DNA from: Xanthomonas sp.
Lineage (GTDB): Bacteria > Pseudomonadota > Gammaproteobacteria > Xanthomonadales > Xanthomonadaceae
Reading direction: 5' to 3'
Length of the DNA: 64,000 nt
Assembly: GCF_017163755.1 (NCBI RefSeq)
Contig: NZ_JAFIWC010000008.1
Span: 111,547 to 175,546, forward strand
Shown: positions 1 to 10,197 of the stretch, piece after piece
How positions within the stretch are numbered: position 1 is the first letter of the stretch
How the letters are laid out: each line of letters begins with the position of its first letter
Made by a program: the position numbers and the translations under genes
The notes under the pieces: generated by a model
Databases searched by the model: none
Seen by the model: the letters and a program-made list of their open reading frames with translations, nothing else
Told to the model about the DNA's origin: nothing

Positions 1-1
1 G

Positions 2-1135
2 GTGCCAGAGCCAAAGCCCAGCGTCCTCACGCCCCCCCATCCGCTGGCGGACATGGAGAAAGCCAACCGTCGCTCGAATCTGTGGTATCTGCGTGCTGCG
101 CTGCTCAAGCTGGCCATCCAAGGCGCGCTCGCCGATGCCGAGGGACTGGCCCGCTTTGAGGCGTTTCTCAGCCAGCGCGGCCTGCTCGGCGACTCGTTCG
201 AGGCGGCGATCGTGCGGGAGATCGCTCCGCTGCTCGCGACCAGCGCCGGGCTCAAGGCCATGCTGCCTTACCTGTACGGCGCGATGGTCGGTGCCTCGGT
301 CGTCGGCCGCGCCGCGGCCGCCGACGCACTCAAGGACATCGGCAGACAGCGATTCGCCGATCTGCCAGACCTGGTCGCCGACAGCCTGGTTCTGATGCTC
401 TTCGATCCCTACGTTGTCGTGCACAAGGCGGCGGTGCAGGCGCTGGGGCGACTTCGGCTTCCGGCCCATTTCCACCGCTTGGTGGCCGCCGCCCTGGATA
501 ACCTCATCGTCGCCTATCGACATGGCAATGATTCCGAGTTCTTGCTCGAGTGCATCGAGGCGAAGGTGGCGATGTACCGAGGCGAAGGCCCTATGCCCCA
601 GGAGCAGGGCCAGCTCCTGCTGGCCCTGATCGCGGAGCTGGAGCCGTCGGTGCTCTTGCGTAGCGGACACCAATACTTCCTCAGGGAGTTTCAGCACCTC
701 GATGGATGGGCAGCGTTGGTGTTAGGTTGGGTCGCCCAATCCCGGGAAGACTACGAACTCGAGCATGCGCTGGAACTGGCGGCGGATCTTCCCCTAGGCG
801 CGTGCGCACCCCACGTGCCGGCGATTTTGGAGGCGGTAGCGACCGACCCAACCAACCTCCAGTTGTGCTGCACATTCGTGGAGCTCCTCTCGCGCGATCG
901 CGCTTGGTTGGGCGCAACGCAGGTCGCCGCGTTGCATGTGGCCGCCTTCCCCGACACCGTGCGCGAACGTGTGCGCCGACTGCAGGCGCAGCAGCTCGAG
1001 CGCCGTATCTGCTTCGAATACTTGATCAGCGAGCGCCAACTGGAAGAGGCCTTGGCTTTGGGTCAAGCCTGGATGCAGACCGACGCCGAGCTGGCACAAT
1101 TGTTTGAGAACGATGAAAAATTCCCTCTCTTCTGA
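2..1135 (+). CDS. HEAT-like repeat protein (5' end may be outside the window)
   Basis: The frame is open from base 2, where a GTG could start translation, but it is also open to the window edge, so the true start may lie upstream. The 377 visible residues are almost entirely helical and leucine/alanine-rich. Paired helices of HEAT style are seen around residues 85-165 (for example 'HKAAVQALGRLRLP'). HEAT solenoids usually bind protein or nucleic acid; no catalytic motif is visible. The stop at 1135 lies 23 bases inside the next gene, whose product carries a nuclease-like motif, so the pair is probably co-translated and works together. The specific function is unknown. Confidence 0.75.
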   Translation: MPEPKPSVLTPPHPLADMEKANRRSNLWYLRAALLKLAIQGALADAEGLARFEAFLSQRGLLGDSFEAAIVREIAPLLATSAGLKAMLPYLYGAMVGASVVGRAAAADALKDIGRQRFADLPDLVADSLVLMLFDPYVVVHKAAVQALGRLRLPAHFHRLVAAALDNLIVAYRHGNDSEFLLECIEAKVAMYRGEGPMPQEQGQLLLALIAELEPSVLLRSGHQYFLREFQHLDGWAALVLGWVAQSREDYELEHALELAADLPLGACAPHVPAILEAVATDPTNLQLCCTFVELLSRDRAWLGATQVAALHVAAFPDTVRERVRRLQAQQLERRICFEYLISERQLEEALALGQAWMQTDAELAQLFENDEKFPLF

Positions 1136-2558
1136 GTCCTTGCAGCCGCGCCTGCAGGCCGTGGAGGCCTTGGCGGCCATCGCCCAGGGCCAGTGGCCGC
1201 CGCATGATCTGAAGGCGCTGGCTGTGGCCCTGGATTCGGTGTCGGTGGCCTTGTCGAGTGCGGCGGCCGCAACGGCATACAACGCCTTCGGCGGCGTCGT
1301 GCGCATTGTCGACATGTTGGCGCATTGGCGCCGGGCCGTCCTCGACGCCGAGCCGGATGCCGATCGGTATCTGCGCAGCGCCCGCGAGCGTCATCGCCTA
1401 TGGTTGGAAGACTACGGCCACAGCGATGCCGCGGCGGATCTGTGTGCAGCCGCACAAGGCCTGGCAAGCCTGGAATCGACTAATCAGGTCGCCGACATCG
1501 CCCGGGCGCTGACCGCCGTGCCGCTGCCCATCGGCATCTTCGCGCAGCCGATACGACCGGACTGGGCCATCAAGGCGGACTTGGCTGCCCCGAAAGAGGA
1601 ACCGCTGGTCGACCTGACCGTGGCGTTCTTGAAGTTCCAGTTCGACGGCCAACCTGCCGCGGAAGTACACCAGCTGGTGGCGCGAGAGGTTCACGATCTT
1701 GAGATCGAAGTGCGTGTGTCGCGCTGGCCGCAAGACAAGCGAGAGCTGCGGCTGACGCCGATCTCCGTCGAGCCGAAGTCCACCTATGACTTCCCCAGCT
1801 TCCAGTTCGAAAAGCCTGACGGCGAGGCGCCGTACACGATGCGGCAAAGTGGTCGCGCCGCCTTGTTGCTACCCCAAGGCATGCAGGCGCGCCCCTTCGA
1901 GTTCAAATACACGGCCGAGTTCATCCCTGAACGGGGGGATCAACCGGTGGCCGTCGTAGGACACCGCACGCTGATCGTGGACGGTGCCGACGTCACGAAG
2001 CTACAGATCTGCGGTTACCCAGGGCTGGACCAAACGCTGTTCGCACTTCGGGAGGCGCTGCGTCGCCGCCCGGGCGTGCCGCAAGCGGAAACTGCCGATG
2101 CGCTGCTCGTGCTCGCCACGCTCTGCAATTTGGCTGGCCGCGCGGTTCAGGACGCCGAGTTTAAAGGGCAATGGGACGAAGCTGCATTTCAACGCCACGT
2201 GCGCGCAGAGTTGCGTCGCCACCCACCGATAGGCGCGGATCTGGACGAACACGCCCATGCCGCCGGCGGCATCACCGATTTGTCATTGCGCGGAATACCG
2301 ATCGAACTGAAAGTCGTCGACACGCTGATCACCTCTGTCGACCAGTGCGAACCATTCCTCGCCCAAACCGCTAGCTATGCCGTAGCCAAATCCAAGCGCA
2401 CGGCAATTTTGTGTGTGCTCGACAGTAGCGATAAGAAGACGGCGCCGGTGCCGCCAGAAACGCTGCTTGACATCCGCACTCATGCACACGGCGCCGTGTC
2501 GATCTGCGTACTGGTGATCCAGGGCAATCTGGCTCGACCGAGCGCGTTATCGCGCTGA
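1113..2558 (+). CDS. Unknown protein with C-terminal PD-(D/E)XK nuclease-like motif
   Basis: I chose the ATG at 1113; a TTG at 1104 is also open. Both overlap the end of the HEAT-repeat gene, implying translational coupling. The ~481-residue protein has a helical N-terminal half and a beta-rich middle. Its C-terminus shows D389, then E398-L-K400 ('DLSLRGIPIELK'), followed by Q and a hydrophobic strand 'RTAILCVLD'. That spacing and strand pattern fit a PD-(D/E)XK restriction-endonuclease fold. Assigning nuclease activity is inference; the motif residues are seen directly. I do not recognise the full-length family. Together with the upstream solenoid protein it could be a two-gene defence module, possibly with more genes off the left edge. 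Confidence 0.7.
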   Translation: MKNSLSSESLQPRLQAVEALAAIAQGQWPPHDLKALAVALDSVSVALSSAAAATAYNAFGGVVRIVDMLAHWRRAVLDAEPDADRYLRSARERHRLWLEDYGHSDAAADLCAAAQGLASLESTNQVADIARALTAVPLPIGIFAQPIRPDWAIKADLAAPKEEPLVDLTVAFLKFQFDGQPAAEVHQLVAREVHDLEIEVRVSRWPQDKRELRLTPISVEPKSTYDFPSFQFEKPDGEAPYTMRQSGRAALLLPQGMQARPFEFKYTAEFIPERGDQPVAVVGHRTLIVDGADVTKLQICGYPGLDQTLFALREALRRRPGVPQAETADALLVLATLCNLAGRAVQDAEFKGQWDEAAFQRHVRAELRRHPPIGADLDEHAHAAGGITDLSLRGIPIELKVVDTLITSVDQCEPFLAQTASYAVAKSKRTAILCVLDSSDKKTAPVPPETLLDIRTHAHGAVSICVLVIQGNLARPSALSR

Positions 2559-2948
2559 GCACGCATCGGCTTTGCTCTCATGCGTGAAGTGTCAGCCTAA
2601 GTGTGTTCTGCAAGCTGGGTAACCGCAAGCGAGTGATGGCGTGCTCCGCCCATGTCCGCTATGGGTCGAAAAGTCCCCTTCCCTACCCCCGATAAATCAG
2701 TCTTATCCCCTTCTCCGTCAATGTCCGCCGCTAGCCAGGAGCAGACGTGTGCGGACCAGCACCGGTGGGTTGGTTGAGGTCGAACGGCGACTCATTAGGA
2801 GCGGCGTACGCAGTTTGAGAAACAACTCTATGCCCGACGATCGTTTCGAGCATGCCGAGCGCAGCACAAAGCAGTCGCGGCCGCCCGTCTCTGCGAGTAC
2901 ACAGTCAACCAAGAGCTATCAAGAGAAGGCGCATGGTGCTTCAACGCA
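2559..2948. other. Intergenic gap between convergent genes
   Basis: About 390 bases lie between convergent genes. I see no credible gene, RNA or clear terminator. The stretch around 2650-2725 has scattered 'atgtccgc' pieces and a C/T-rich run resembling 6480-6545 on the other side of the OLD-like gene. A 217-codon forward frame starting at 2641 runs antisense into the OLD gene and looks like a shadow. Confidence 0.5.
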
Positions 2949-4910
2949 TCAATCCAGCAGGTCGTTAAATACCTTGAACACCTTTTCGGCCCGGTCAAGC
3001 GTCCGTGTCACGGGAGCGGACTTGCCGTCGAGCACCTTAGGGTTGCGCAGTAGCCACGCAGCAGGCGCGAAATGGTCGAACTCTGCCACCTCCGGGGGCA
3101 TCAGCTTGAAGGCATTCTCGGCGCGTTTGACCAGTCGCGTAGTGTCGGGCGCGGCGGCCTCAAGCTTGGGCGGGTCGAGCCGGAGCTCGCCTTCCAGTCC
3201 GTACGTATCGTTGAGGACGGTCGCGAACACCTCGGGGTCGAACAGGTCCTCGATGTCGGCCTCCGGGCGATCTAGTAGGTCGGCCACCGTGTAGAACTGC
3301 CCTGACTTGAGGATCTGGGCACGCTTGAGATCCTCGATCTTCTTTCGGTCACCGGCCGCCTGATCGGACAATGCCGCGATGTTGAGCTTATTGCCGGCAA
3401 AGAGCGATGCGAACGGGCGGATCTTGTCGATGCCCCCGGCCGGGCAAATTATCCAGCGCGGATCCAGGCCCTGTCGTCCACGCTTGCGCAGTGCTTCGCT
3501 GAAGGCATGGATGTAGAGGATGTCGCCCGGGCCTTCGACGAGCAGGGTGTTCTTTCCGACGAATAGGCTCTGGGTGATCTCGTAACCGAGTGCGCCCTGC
3601 AACGGAAACAGCGTATCGGCATCGCGGCTCAGCACGTCCGAGCGCACCTTGGTTCCCAATGGCGTGCGCCGGGGACGTTCGGCGACCTGGTCCTCGACGA
3701 CGAGCACGGACGCCAAGTCGTTAGCTGGGACCATGAACGGGGAATGGGTCGTATAGACGACCTGGTGGTGAGGTGCGAGCTTCTCCTTGAAAAAGCGCAG
3801 CAGGTCCGCCTGTGCCTTACCATGTAGCGTCAGGCCCGGCTCATCCAGCAGCAGTACGACAGGGTGCTCGTCATTCTTGACCTGCGCGAACTTCACCAAG
3901 AACGAAAAGAACCAGACGAAACCCGCGCTGCGTTCGGAGAACGGCGTATCGACGCGGTGCAATTGGTTGTAGATACGCGCCCGAGCCACGGTGCCCGTAT
4001 TAAACGGTGGGCGATCACCAGGGCGGGCTTGAGAAATGTCGACATTGACCACGAGGTCTGGGTTCTGCGTCCAGTACTCCATGACCTGATCTGTGATGTT
4101 GTTGGACGCGCCCTGAAGCTTGGCGTTGAACGTCTCATACGTCTGCACGCCAGTGATCTCGTTCAGCGATACCCCGGCGAAGTCCAGGAACTCAACGAAT
4201 AGCTGGTCGCCGCGGTAATCGTCCTGCTGCAGCTGGCCTTTATTGCGGAGCTGCAACGTCTGCTCAATCTGGATCGCGCCGGACATGGTGTCGTACGCCG
4301 AGAAATACATGAAGCGAGGCAGCAAAGCTTTGATCCGCGCCTTCACCACGGCCGTCAACGACCCGATCGAAGTGAGGTATTTCCGAAGCTGCACCAGGGC
4401 ATCGCTGCGGTCGTCCAGGCCATCGATAAGCGTGCCCAGGTTCGAGCTCGTATCAGCTTTGACCACCCGCGCCCGATCGGCCTCATCGAGTTGGAATCTG
4501 TCGTAGAGCCAGTTGAGGCCAATCTTGAAGTCCATCGGCGGATCAATCGACACGTCATGCGCATAAGCGCGGGAGATCTGGACGCGGTTGGAGCTGAGGA
4601 TGCCTTCGCAAAGCTCGCCTTCGATCGCCAACATGTCGTCGTCACTGAGTTCCCATGTGGTCTGGATCGCCGTAGCGGCCTCGCCGCCATGACGCTGGTC
4701 GTAAGCGGTCAGATGCCGACGGGGATAGTCGCGCTCCTTATCGAGCACCGCCGGCGTCGCCGGGTGCGGGTTCAGGGCGGCAAGAGCCATCAGAACGGCA
4801 CTCTTGCCCGCCTCGTTCTTGCCGACCAGGCAGGTCACGCCATGAATCTCGAAGCTTCCGCTGTCGTCGACGGACCGGAAGTTGGTGATATGGGCGGAAA
4901 TCAGCTTCAT
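2949..4910 (-). CDS. OLD-family ATP-dependent nuclease (AAA ATPase plus TOPRIM)
   Basis: The frame is open to 5084, but 'MKLISAHITNFRSV' at 4910 is the classic start of OLD/RecF-like ATPases, giving 653 aa. Walker A is G30-KNEAGKS. The signature-like region is 'FSERSAGF' near 324-331. Walker B is 'LLLDEP' (D356, E357), followed by 'YTTHSPF'. The C-terminal TOPRIM part has E459 in 'LLVEGPGD', D516 in 'ALSDQAAG' and E554 in 'ADIEDLF'. OLD nucleases couple ATP hydrolysis to DNA cleavage and often act against phages. The usual DxD of TOPRIM reads D516-Q-A here, so metal binding may differ. No UvrD-like helicase is adjacent, so this is not a standard Gabija pair. Confidence 0.88.
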   Translation of the reverse strand: MKLISAHITNFRSVDDSGSFEIHGVTCLVGKNEAGKSAVLMALAALNPHPATPAVLDKERDYPRRHLTAYDQRHGGEAATAIQTTWELSDDDMLAIEGELCEGILSSNRVQISRAYAHDVSIDPPMDFKIGLNWLYDRFQLDEADRARVVKADTSSNLGTLIDGLDDRSDALVQLRKYLTSIGSLTAVVKARIKALLPRFMYFSAYDTMSGAIQIEQTLQLRNKGQLQQDDYRGDQLFVEFLDFAGVSLNEITGVQTYETFNAKLQGASNNITDQVMEYWTQNPDLVVNVDISQARPGDRPPFNTGTVARARIYNQLHRVDTPFSERSAGFVWFFSFLVKFAQVKNDEHPVVLLLDEPGLTLHGKAQADLLRFFKEKLAPHHQVVYTTHSPFMVPANDLASVLVVEDQVAERPRRTPLGTKVRSDVLSRDADTLFPLQGALGYEITQSLFVGKNTLLVEGPGDILYIHAFSEALRKRGRQGLDPRWIICPAGGIDKIRPFASLFAGNKLNIAALSDQAAGDRKKIEDLKRAQILKSGQFYTVADLLDRPEADIEDLFDPEVFATVLNDTYGLEGELRLDPPKLEAAAPDTTRLVKRAENAFKLMPPEVAEFDHFAPAAWLLRNPKVLDGKSAPVTRTLDRAEKVFKVFNDLLD

Positions 4911-5405
4911 TGCGCGGCGCCTAAAGGGTTTGGACTGATCTGGAGGACGATGCGCCGGATTCAAGGGGGTGACGACCGTCACATCCGCACCCCATGCCGG
5001 TGTGGGGTTCCCAACCCGCCGCCGGCCACCGGTCGCTGTAACGTACGGCCCGCGCCGCAATGGGCAACTGCGGTTCGGTCGCATTGCCGGTACCGGTATT
5101 GACGCAGCATCCGGGCCGCGACAAGCCGATCGAACCGCGCCGCCGAAGCGGGGACGCAGCGCTCGGTTACGCGACCTATTGTCGACATCCAGCTAGAGCC
5201 GAGACCGGTCCAGACGCTGCGCGTCCAGGACAAACACCGTCGTTATCAACACGCGCACCGCAGTAGCAGCGTCTGCTTTGTGTCGAAATCGGACGTTGCC
5301 TGGTCGGCCCGTCCGGCGAAAGGTGGGAGCACCCGCAGTGGTCAGAAGACCACCGTATGGAGGCACCCATCGAAATCGGAGCTCGATGGAACTAGAGCAA
5401 GCAAT
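4911..5405. other. Intergenic region upstream of the OLD-like gene
   Basis: Nearly 500 bases separate the OLD-like start from the end of the next minus-strand gene. It is GC-rich with short overlapping frames on both strands, none with a convincing ribosome site or composition. It presumably contains the OLD-like promoter. I see no repeat or RNA gene. Confidence 0.5.
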
Positions 5406-6323
5406 TTAGGCGGGAGACTCTAGCTGCAACAAGACAGATCGCCACTGATGAACCGCCCCGGCGATCGGCACGACCACCTCACGCTCAGCTCCCTCCTTCA
5501 TGGTCTTATGCTTGGCTAGCACTTCCGCGCGAAGTTCTCTGATCTTCTTGAGCGGCCCCTCAGAATCCTCGTTCTTGCCCCGACTATGACGCATACCGTT
5601 ATCGGTGAAACTTGCCTCGAAGTATGTACAATCACACTGATGGCAACCACATCGACTTGAAGTGGTGATCTGCGACACGCCGGCAATTACTCGATCCCAT
5701 TTCGCCATCAGCTCACTGGCCTGCTCGCCCAGGATGCGATTCGCCAATTCGACATGCGATCTGACGTTCTCGATTTCCCGTCTATCGATCTCGTTCGTCC
5801 TGACTACGAGCACAAGGAAGTACACGTTGGCCGCGGCAAAGAACTGCGGAAATGCCTTCAGTCCAAACGGTTGAAGACGATTTAAGGCGTACCGACAATC
5901 CTGCTCGGCAAACTGAAGACGGTACTCAGAGCTTGGGCCAGTAGCGTTTCCGTACGCACGAAGATTGTCAAACGCACTTTGCACGCGGGCCTGGACATCT
6001 CGAATCACAACCTCGTCGAGCGCTTCCCGAATGTACTGTTTTAGCTCATTCACCATGGCCATGATAGCGGCAATGATCCGTTGCTCATGACGCTGGAGGG
6101 TATCGCGCAGCTGCTTATTCTTGAGATAGTCCTGCGCCATCGACGCCAAAGCAACGACGACTGGATTCTGAAGGTCCAGCTCCAATGCCGTTTTCAGATC
6201 CGTCTTCTCGCTCCTAGACGTCAATCCGGAAACGGTGAGGGTGAGGCCCGCATCTTCCTGAAGGACGCTGTGGATCACTGGCGTTACGTAGATGTCATCA
6301 GCTGGCATATCGTAGATTTCCAT
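5406..6323 (-). CDS. Hypothetical protein, largely helical, Cys-rich patch
   Basis: A 305-aa frame starting ATG at 6323. The protein is mostly amphipathic helix. Residues ~75-120 contain a long charged helical stretch ('RRxxEQRIIAAIMAMVNE'-like character), a hydrophobic segment 'ANVYFLVLVVR' lies near 165-175, and a cysteine cluster 'SRCGCHQCDC' near 225-234 could bind metal. I do not recognise a family. It is on the same strand as the OLD-like gene but ~500 bases upstream of it, so co-transcription is possible but not shown. Its AT-richer composition matches the rest of the island. Confidence 0.6.
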   Translation of the reverse strand: MEIYDMPADDIYVTPVIHSVLQEDAGLTLTVSGLTSRSEKTDLKTALELDLQNPVVVALASMAQDYLKNKQLRDTLQRHEQRIIAAIMAMVNELKQYIREALDEVVIRDVQARVQSAFDNLRAYGNATGPSSEYRLQFAEQDCRYALNRLQPFGLKAFPQFFAAANVYFLVLVVRTNEIDRREIENVRSHVELANRILGEQASELMAKWDRVIAGVSQITTSSRCGCHQCDCTYFEASFTDNGMRHSRGKNEDSEGPLKKIRELRAEVLAKHKTMKEGAEREVVVPIAGAVHQWRSVLLQLESPA

Positions 6324-6641
6324 GAATGGCGCGTTAATTCGACTTTAAGAGCGCCTTGCGCACTCGTCAACTAGAGCATTGAGCATTTGCGCGGGGACTG
6401 ATCGCTGGCGTCACCTGCGCGACGAATGTCCACGCGTCGTCGTGGTAGCGAGGTGGGTGCCGGCTAATGATCGCCCCCTTCTGATGTCCGCTTACGGCCA
6501 GAAGCCGACATCCGCTCTACCCCCAATAGACATTCCTAACCCCATCCTCTACTCAACGCACACTACCGGCCAGCACAGGCCCTTCACGGGCGACCGCAAT
6601 CGGTGGACTTGGTCGTTGGGCGGCCTTGAACATAGCCAACC
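6324..6641. other. Intergenic region left of the IS element
   Basis: No gene is visible between the hypothetical gene and the IS left end. It contains 'tgatgtccgc' and 'gccgacatccgc' pieces near 6482-6515, similar to those at 2650-2720. The stretch continues on the far side of the IS at 7895, so the element landed in non-coding or decayed DNA. Confidence 0.5.
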
Positions 6642-6681
6642 TGTCCTGGTCAAGTTTTAGTGGACACCGCGATAGGGGATT

Positions 6682-7853
<1,172 letters not shown>

Positions 7854-7894
7854 TCATCCCCTATCGAGGTGTTCACGAGAATTAGACCAGGACA

Positions 7895-8336
7895 ACCTGA
7901 CATGCCGTCCTATGCGGCACCTCGTGATTTCCTTGCAAGGGCGCCTATGTATAGAAGGCGAGCTGATCGAGGGTCAGGATTGCTTGCAGAGCCCGTGTCA
8001 TCGTGTAGCTGTCCTGCGCGGCTGCTCCGTGACCAACGGCATGACGCGATCCCGCGCTACCAGCCCCTGTCAAGGGGTCGAAATTCGCGAACGCGCGCGT
8101 AATAACGCCCTGCGTCTCCACTTCATCACCACCGCCCGGAGCCCAGCCGGGGGCGTGGCACCCATGTCCTAAAGTAGGGATGGGGCCGCAGACCTCTCTT
8201 CATCTTCCGCCGAGAATCGAGCCGCACAAGAATGGATGTGCGGAGCAAGAGGCGTATCTACAACTTCAGAATCCCCAGGTCCTGCCGATATGTCCATGTG
8301 TTTGCTTGCGGCCACGCCCTCCACAAGGACGAAAGG
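7895..8336. other. Region right of the IS, no clear gene
   Basis: About 440 bases with several short frames but none convincing. One minus-strand frame across roughly 7950-8095 has plausible protein-like composition but no start, and may be decayed coding sequence. The segment ends in the ribosome-binding site of the next gene (AAGGA around 8324-8330). Confidence 0.4.
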
Positions 8337-10037
8337 ATGACCAGTTTACGAGCCCAGTGCGCCGCTCAATTCGAGCTCATCCGAAAGGCAGTCTTCAATG
8401 CAAAGGCTACCGCTCAGGCGAGTATTGATCAGGCCCAAGCCAATCTGGACGCGACACCAGACGAGAAGCCTAGGAGCGTTGCACAACTGTTGCGTTCAGA
8501 TCTCCACGCCGAACACGAGACTCTCGCGGCTGCGGTTAGGGAGCGTGACGCTATTAGGGGGTTATCTTGGTGGAAGCGCTCTGCCTTGATTTGGGGGGCG
8601 AAGCGCAGGGTCAGCGAAGCCACCCGTAATCTTGCGGCCGCGACCCAGCAACAGCAGGCACCCGACCAAGTTCTGCGGCGTGAAGCGGAGTCCAGGCGAA
8701 GAGCCGACCAGCACGCTGCCCATGAAGCATGCAAAGAATCTCTCCAAAGCGCGCGAAATTTACTGGCACTACATCGTCAAGCTGATGCTGATCTGGAGCT
8801 GAAATTTGCCCCCCTGGGTGACGCCATCAACCGCGGCGGGTGGCTTGCCAAGGACGCAGCATCCTTGCTGGCCGTTGCCGCAGTGGATGCGAAGAACTGC
8901 CGGTGGAACGACGTCGCTGAAACGATGGCAAAGGTCTCCTTCCAAGCGCTTCCTTCCAGAGCTCGACTTCAGGAATGGGAGACGGAGTGCAATGCCTTCT
9001 TCAAGCTTATCAACGTCAAGTCCTATGGCTTTAACGCTGTTGCGCGCTATCCAGGACTTGTTGGACCATCGCTGAATCTTGCCAGAAGCAGATGCCGCGC
9101 TCAGGCATGGATAAGTGCAATGGAAGGCCGTCAATCCCCAGCCGATCAGTGGCATGCACTTCCCGGATGTGTTGCACCCACCACTGCACTTGTGGAGCCG
9201 GTCCAATGGGTCTTGTACTGGGCATTTCTAGAGGAGTGCCAGCTTTTCGCCGAAAGGCAACATCAGGCAAAGGCTCATGAGGACTACCTCAGCGGAGTGT
9301 TGTTTGGCGGCTTGGATAGAAAGCTCTCTGGTAAGGCAAAAAGTCAACTTCTTGAGTTGGGATATCCGCGCGCCAGGGTCAACCTCGGCATTGTTCAGCT
9401 GGCCGGGCTCAAGCCAGAGGCTACCACAGGAGCTGATGTTGGCCTCGTGGTCCGACTGAACGTCGGTGATCTACATGTACACAAAGTTGCGTTGCTGCAG
9501 GCAAAGGTTAGTGAAGGTGGCCGCGCCAATATTGGCAGCAGACTTACCGGTCCGAACAAAAGGACGCAGCTGCAGAAGTTGAATGAGGCAGAGAGGGACT
9601 TTTTCCTCTTCTACCACGCAGGCAACGGCACCACCCCCACGCCTCTACCAACGGTCACATCAGTCCAGCATTTCGTGAATGCGGGCCAATTGAGCGGCAC
9701 AGCGATGAAGGATCCGACCATCCGGGTAGCCACGCAGGACGAAGGGTGGGAGTTTGCGTGTTTTGTTGCGTTTGGCCTGTGCACGCCAGCCAACGGAATA
9801 GGTAAGGAAGTTCCAGTCGGCGGCGCCCCTCTCGATGTGCTGACGGTCGGGGGAGCAACTTCATTGCCCGACTACATGATCGTCGTATCCCTGGGCGATG
9901 ATGATTTGGGACATGAGAACATTATGGAGCCGCTTAAGCGCCGTGGCTATCGTGCGGTAGAGAGAAAACGAGGAGTCAGCTTGACCCTCAGACCGACCCC
10001 GAGGACACAGGATCACGACGGCCACAGTTTAGGGTAG
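8337..10037 (+). CDS. Coiled-coil protein with C-terminal Mrr-like (QxK) nuclease motif
   Basis: I start at the ATG at 8337, preceded by AAGGA, rather than the longer open frame from 8232; this gives 566 aa. Residues ~1-165 are strongly coiled-coil (Ala/Gln/Arg/Glu-rich, with a basic 'WWKRSALIWGAKRR' patch). A globular middle follows. At 361-390 the protein shows E361, G-A-D367 and Q388-A-K390 ('ALLQAKV'), the D...QxK arrangement of Mrr-type PD-(D/E)XK nucleases. After it come 'QLQKLNEAERDFFLFYHAG' and a C-terminal alpha/beta region. The motif is seen; nuclease function is inferred. I do not recognise the whole family. The defence-island setting suggests an anti-phage effector. Confidence 0.7.
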   Translation: MTSLRAQCAAQFELIRKAVFNAKATAQASIDQAQANLDATPDEKPRSVAQLLRSDLHAEHETLAAAVRERDAIRGLSWWKRSALIWGAKRRVSEATRNLAAATQQQQAPDQVLRREAESRRRADQHAAHEACKESLQSARNLLALHRQADADLELKFAPLGDAINRGGWLAKDAASLLAVAAVDAKNCRWNDVAETMAKVSFQALPSRARLQEWETECNAFFKLINVKSYGFNAVARYPGLVGPSLNLARSRCRAQAWISAMEGRQSPADQWHALPGCVAPTTALVEPVQWVLYWAFLEECQLFAERQHQAKAHEDYLSGVLFGGLDRKLSGKAKSQLLELGYPRARVNLGIVQLAGLKPEATTGADVGLVVRLNVGDLHVHKVALLQAKVSEGGRANIGSRLTGPNKRTQLQKLNEAERDFFLFYHAGNGTTPTPLPTVTSVQHFVNAGQLSGTAMKDPTIRVATQDEGWEFACFVAFGLCTPANGIGKEVPVGGAPLDVLTVGGATSLPDYMIVVSLGDDDLGHENIMEPLKRRGYRAVERKRGVSLTLRPTPRTQDHDGHSLG

Positions 10038-10067
10038 GCTCCGGAGAAGTTGAGCAAGTGCCGGCAT
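10029..10067 (-). pseudogene. Truncated start of a cassette gene
   Basis: Downstream of the attC core (in cassette orientation) a good ribosome site AGGAGA is followed 7 bases later by ATG at 10067, encoding only 'MPALAQLLRSLP' before a stop at 10029. It overlaps the 3' end of the coiled-coil/nuclease gene. This looks like the first codons of a lost cassette gene cut at a recombination junction, though a short leader peptide cannot be excluded. Confidence 0.4.
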
Positions 10068-10139
10068 GTCGATTTCTCCTGAGCAGTCTGTACGTGGGAG
10101 GCATTCAAAACACTCAAAAATCCTGTGATTCCTTAGCCT

Positions 10140-10197
10140 CCTAACCCTTGAATAAGCGGTGCCGCGAAGCGGAATCGGCTTGAATGCATTGTTAGGT
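10140..10197 (-). repeat. Integron attC site (59-base-element type)
   Basis: The outer arms CCTAAC (10140-10145) and GTTAGG (10191-10196) are perfect complements matching the attC core sites. The inner arms 'AAGCGGTGCCGC' and 'GCGGAATCGGCTT' pair around a short GAA loop with one bulge and mismatches, the usual attC hairpin. On the minus strand it reads 'CCTAACAATGCATTCAAG', very like classical attC sites. The stop codon (TAA) of the small gene to the right lies inside the first core arm, exactly as in integron cassettes. No integrase is in the window. Confidence 0.85.

Noticed and set aside
2641..3294. 217-codon forward frame
   Set aside because: Ser/Arg-rich composition and antisense overlap with the OLD-like gene; no ribosome site.
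2949..6323. Gabija-type system (OLD nuclease plus partner)
   Set aside because: Gabija needs a UvrD-like helicase next to GajA. The neighbour at 5406-6323 has no helicase motif and is ~500 bases away.
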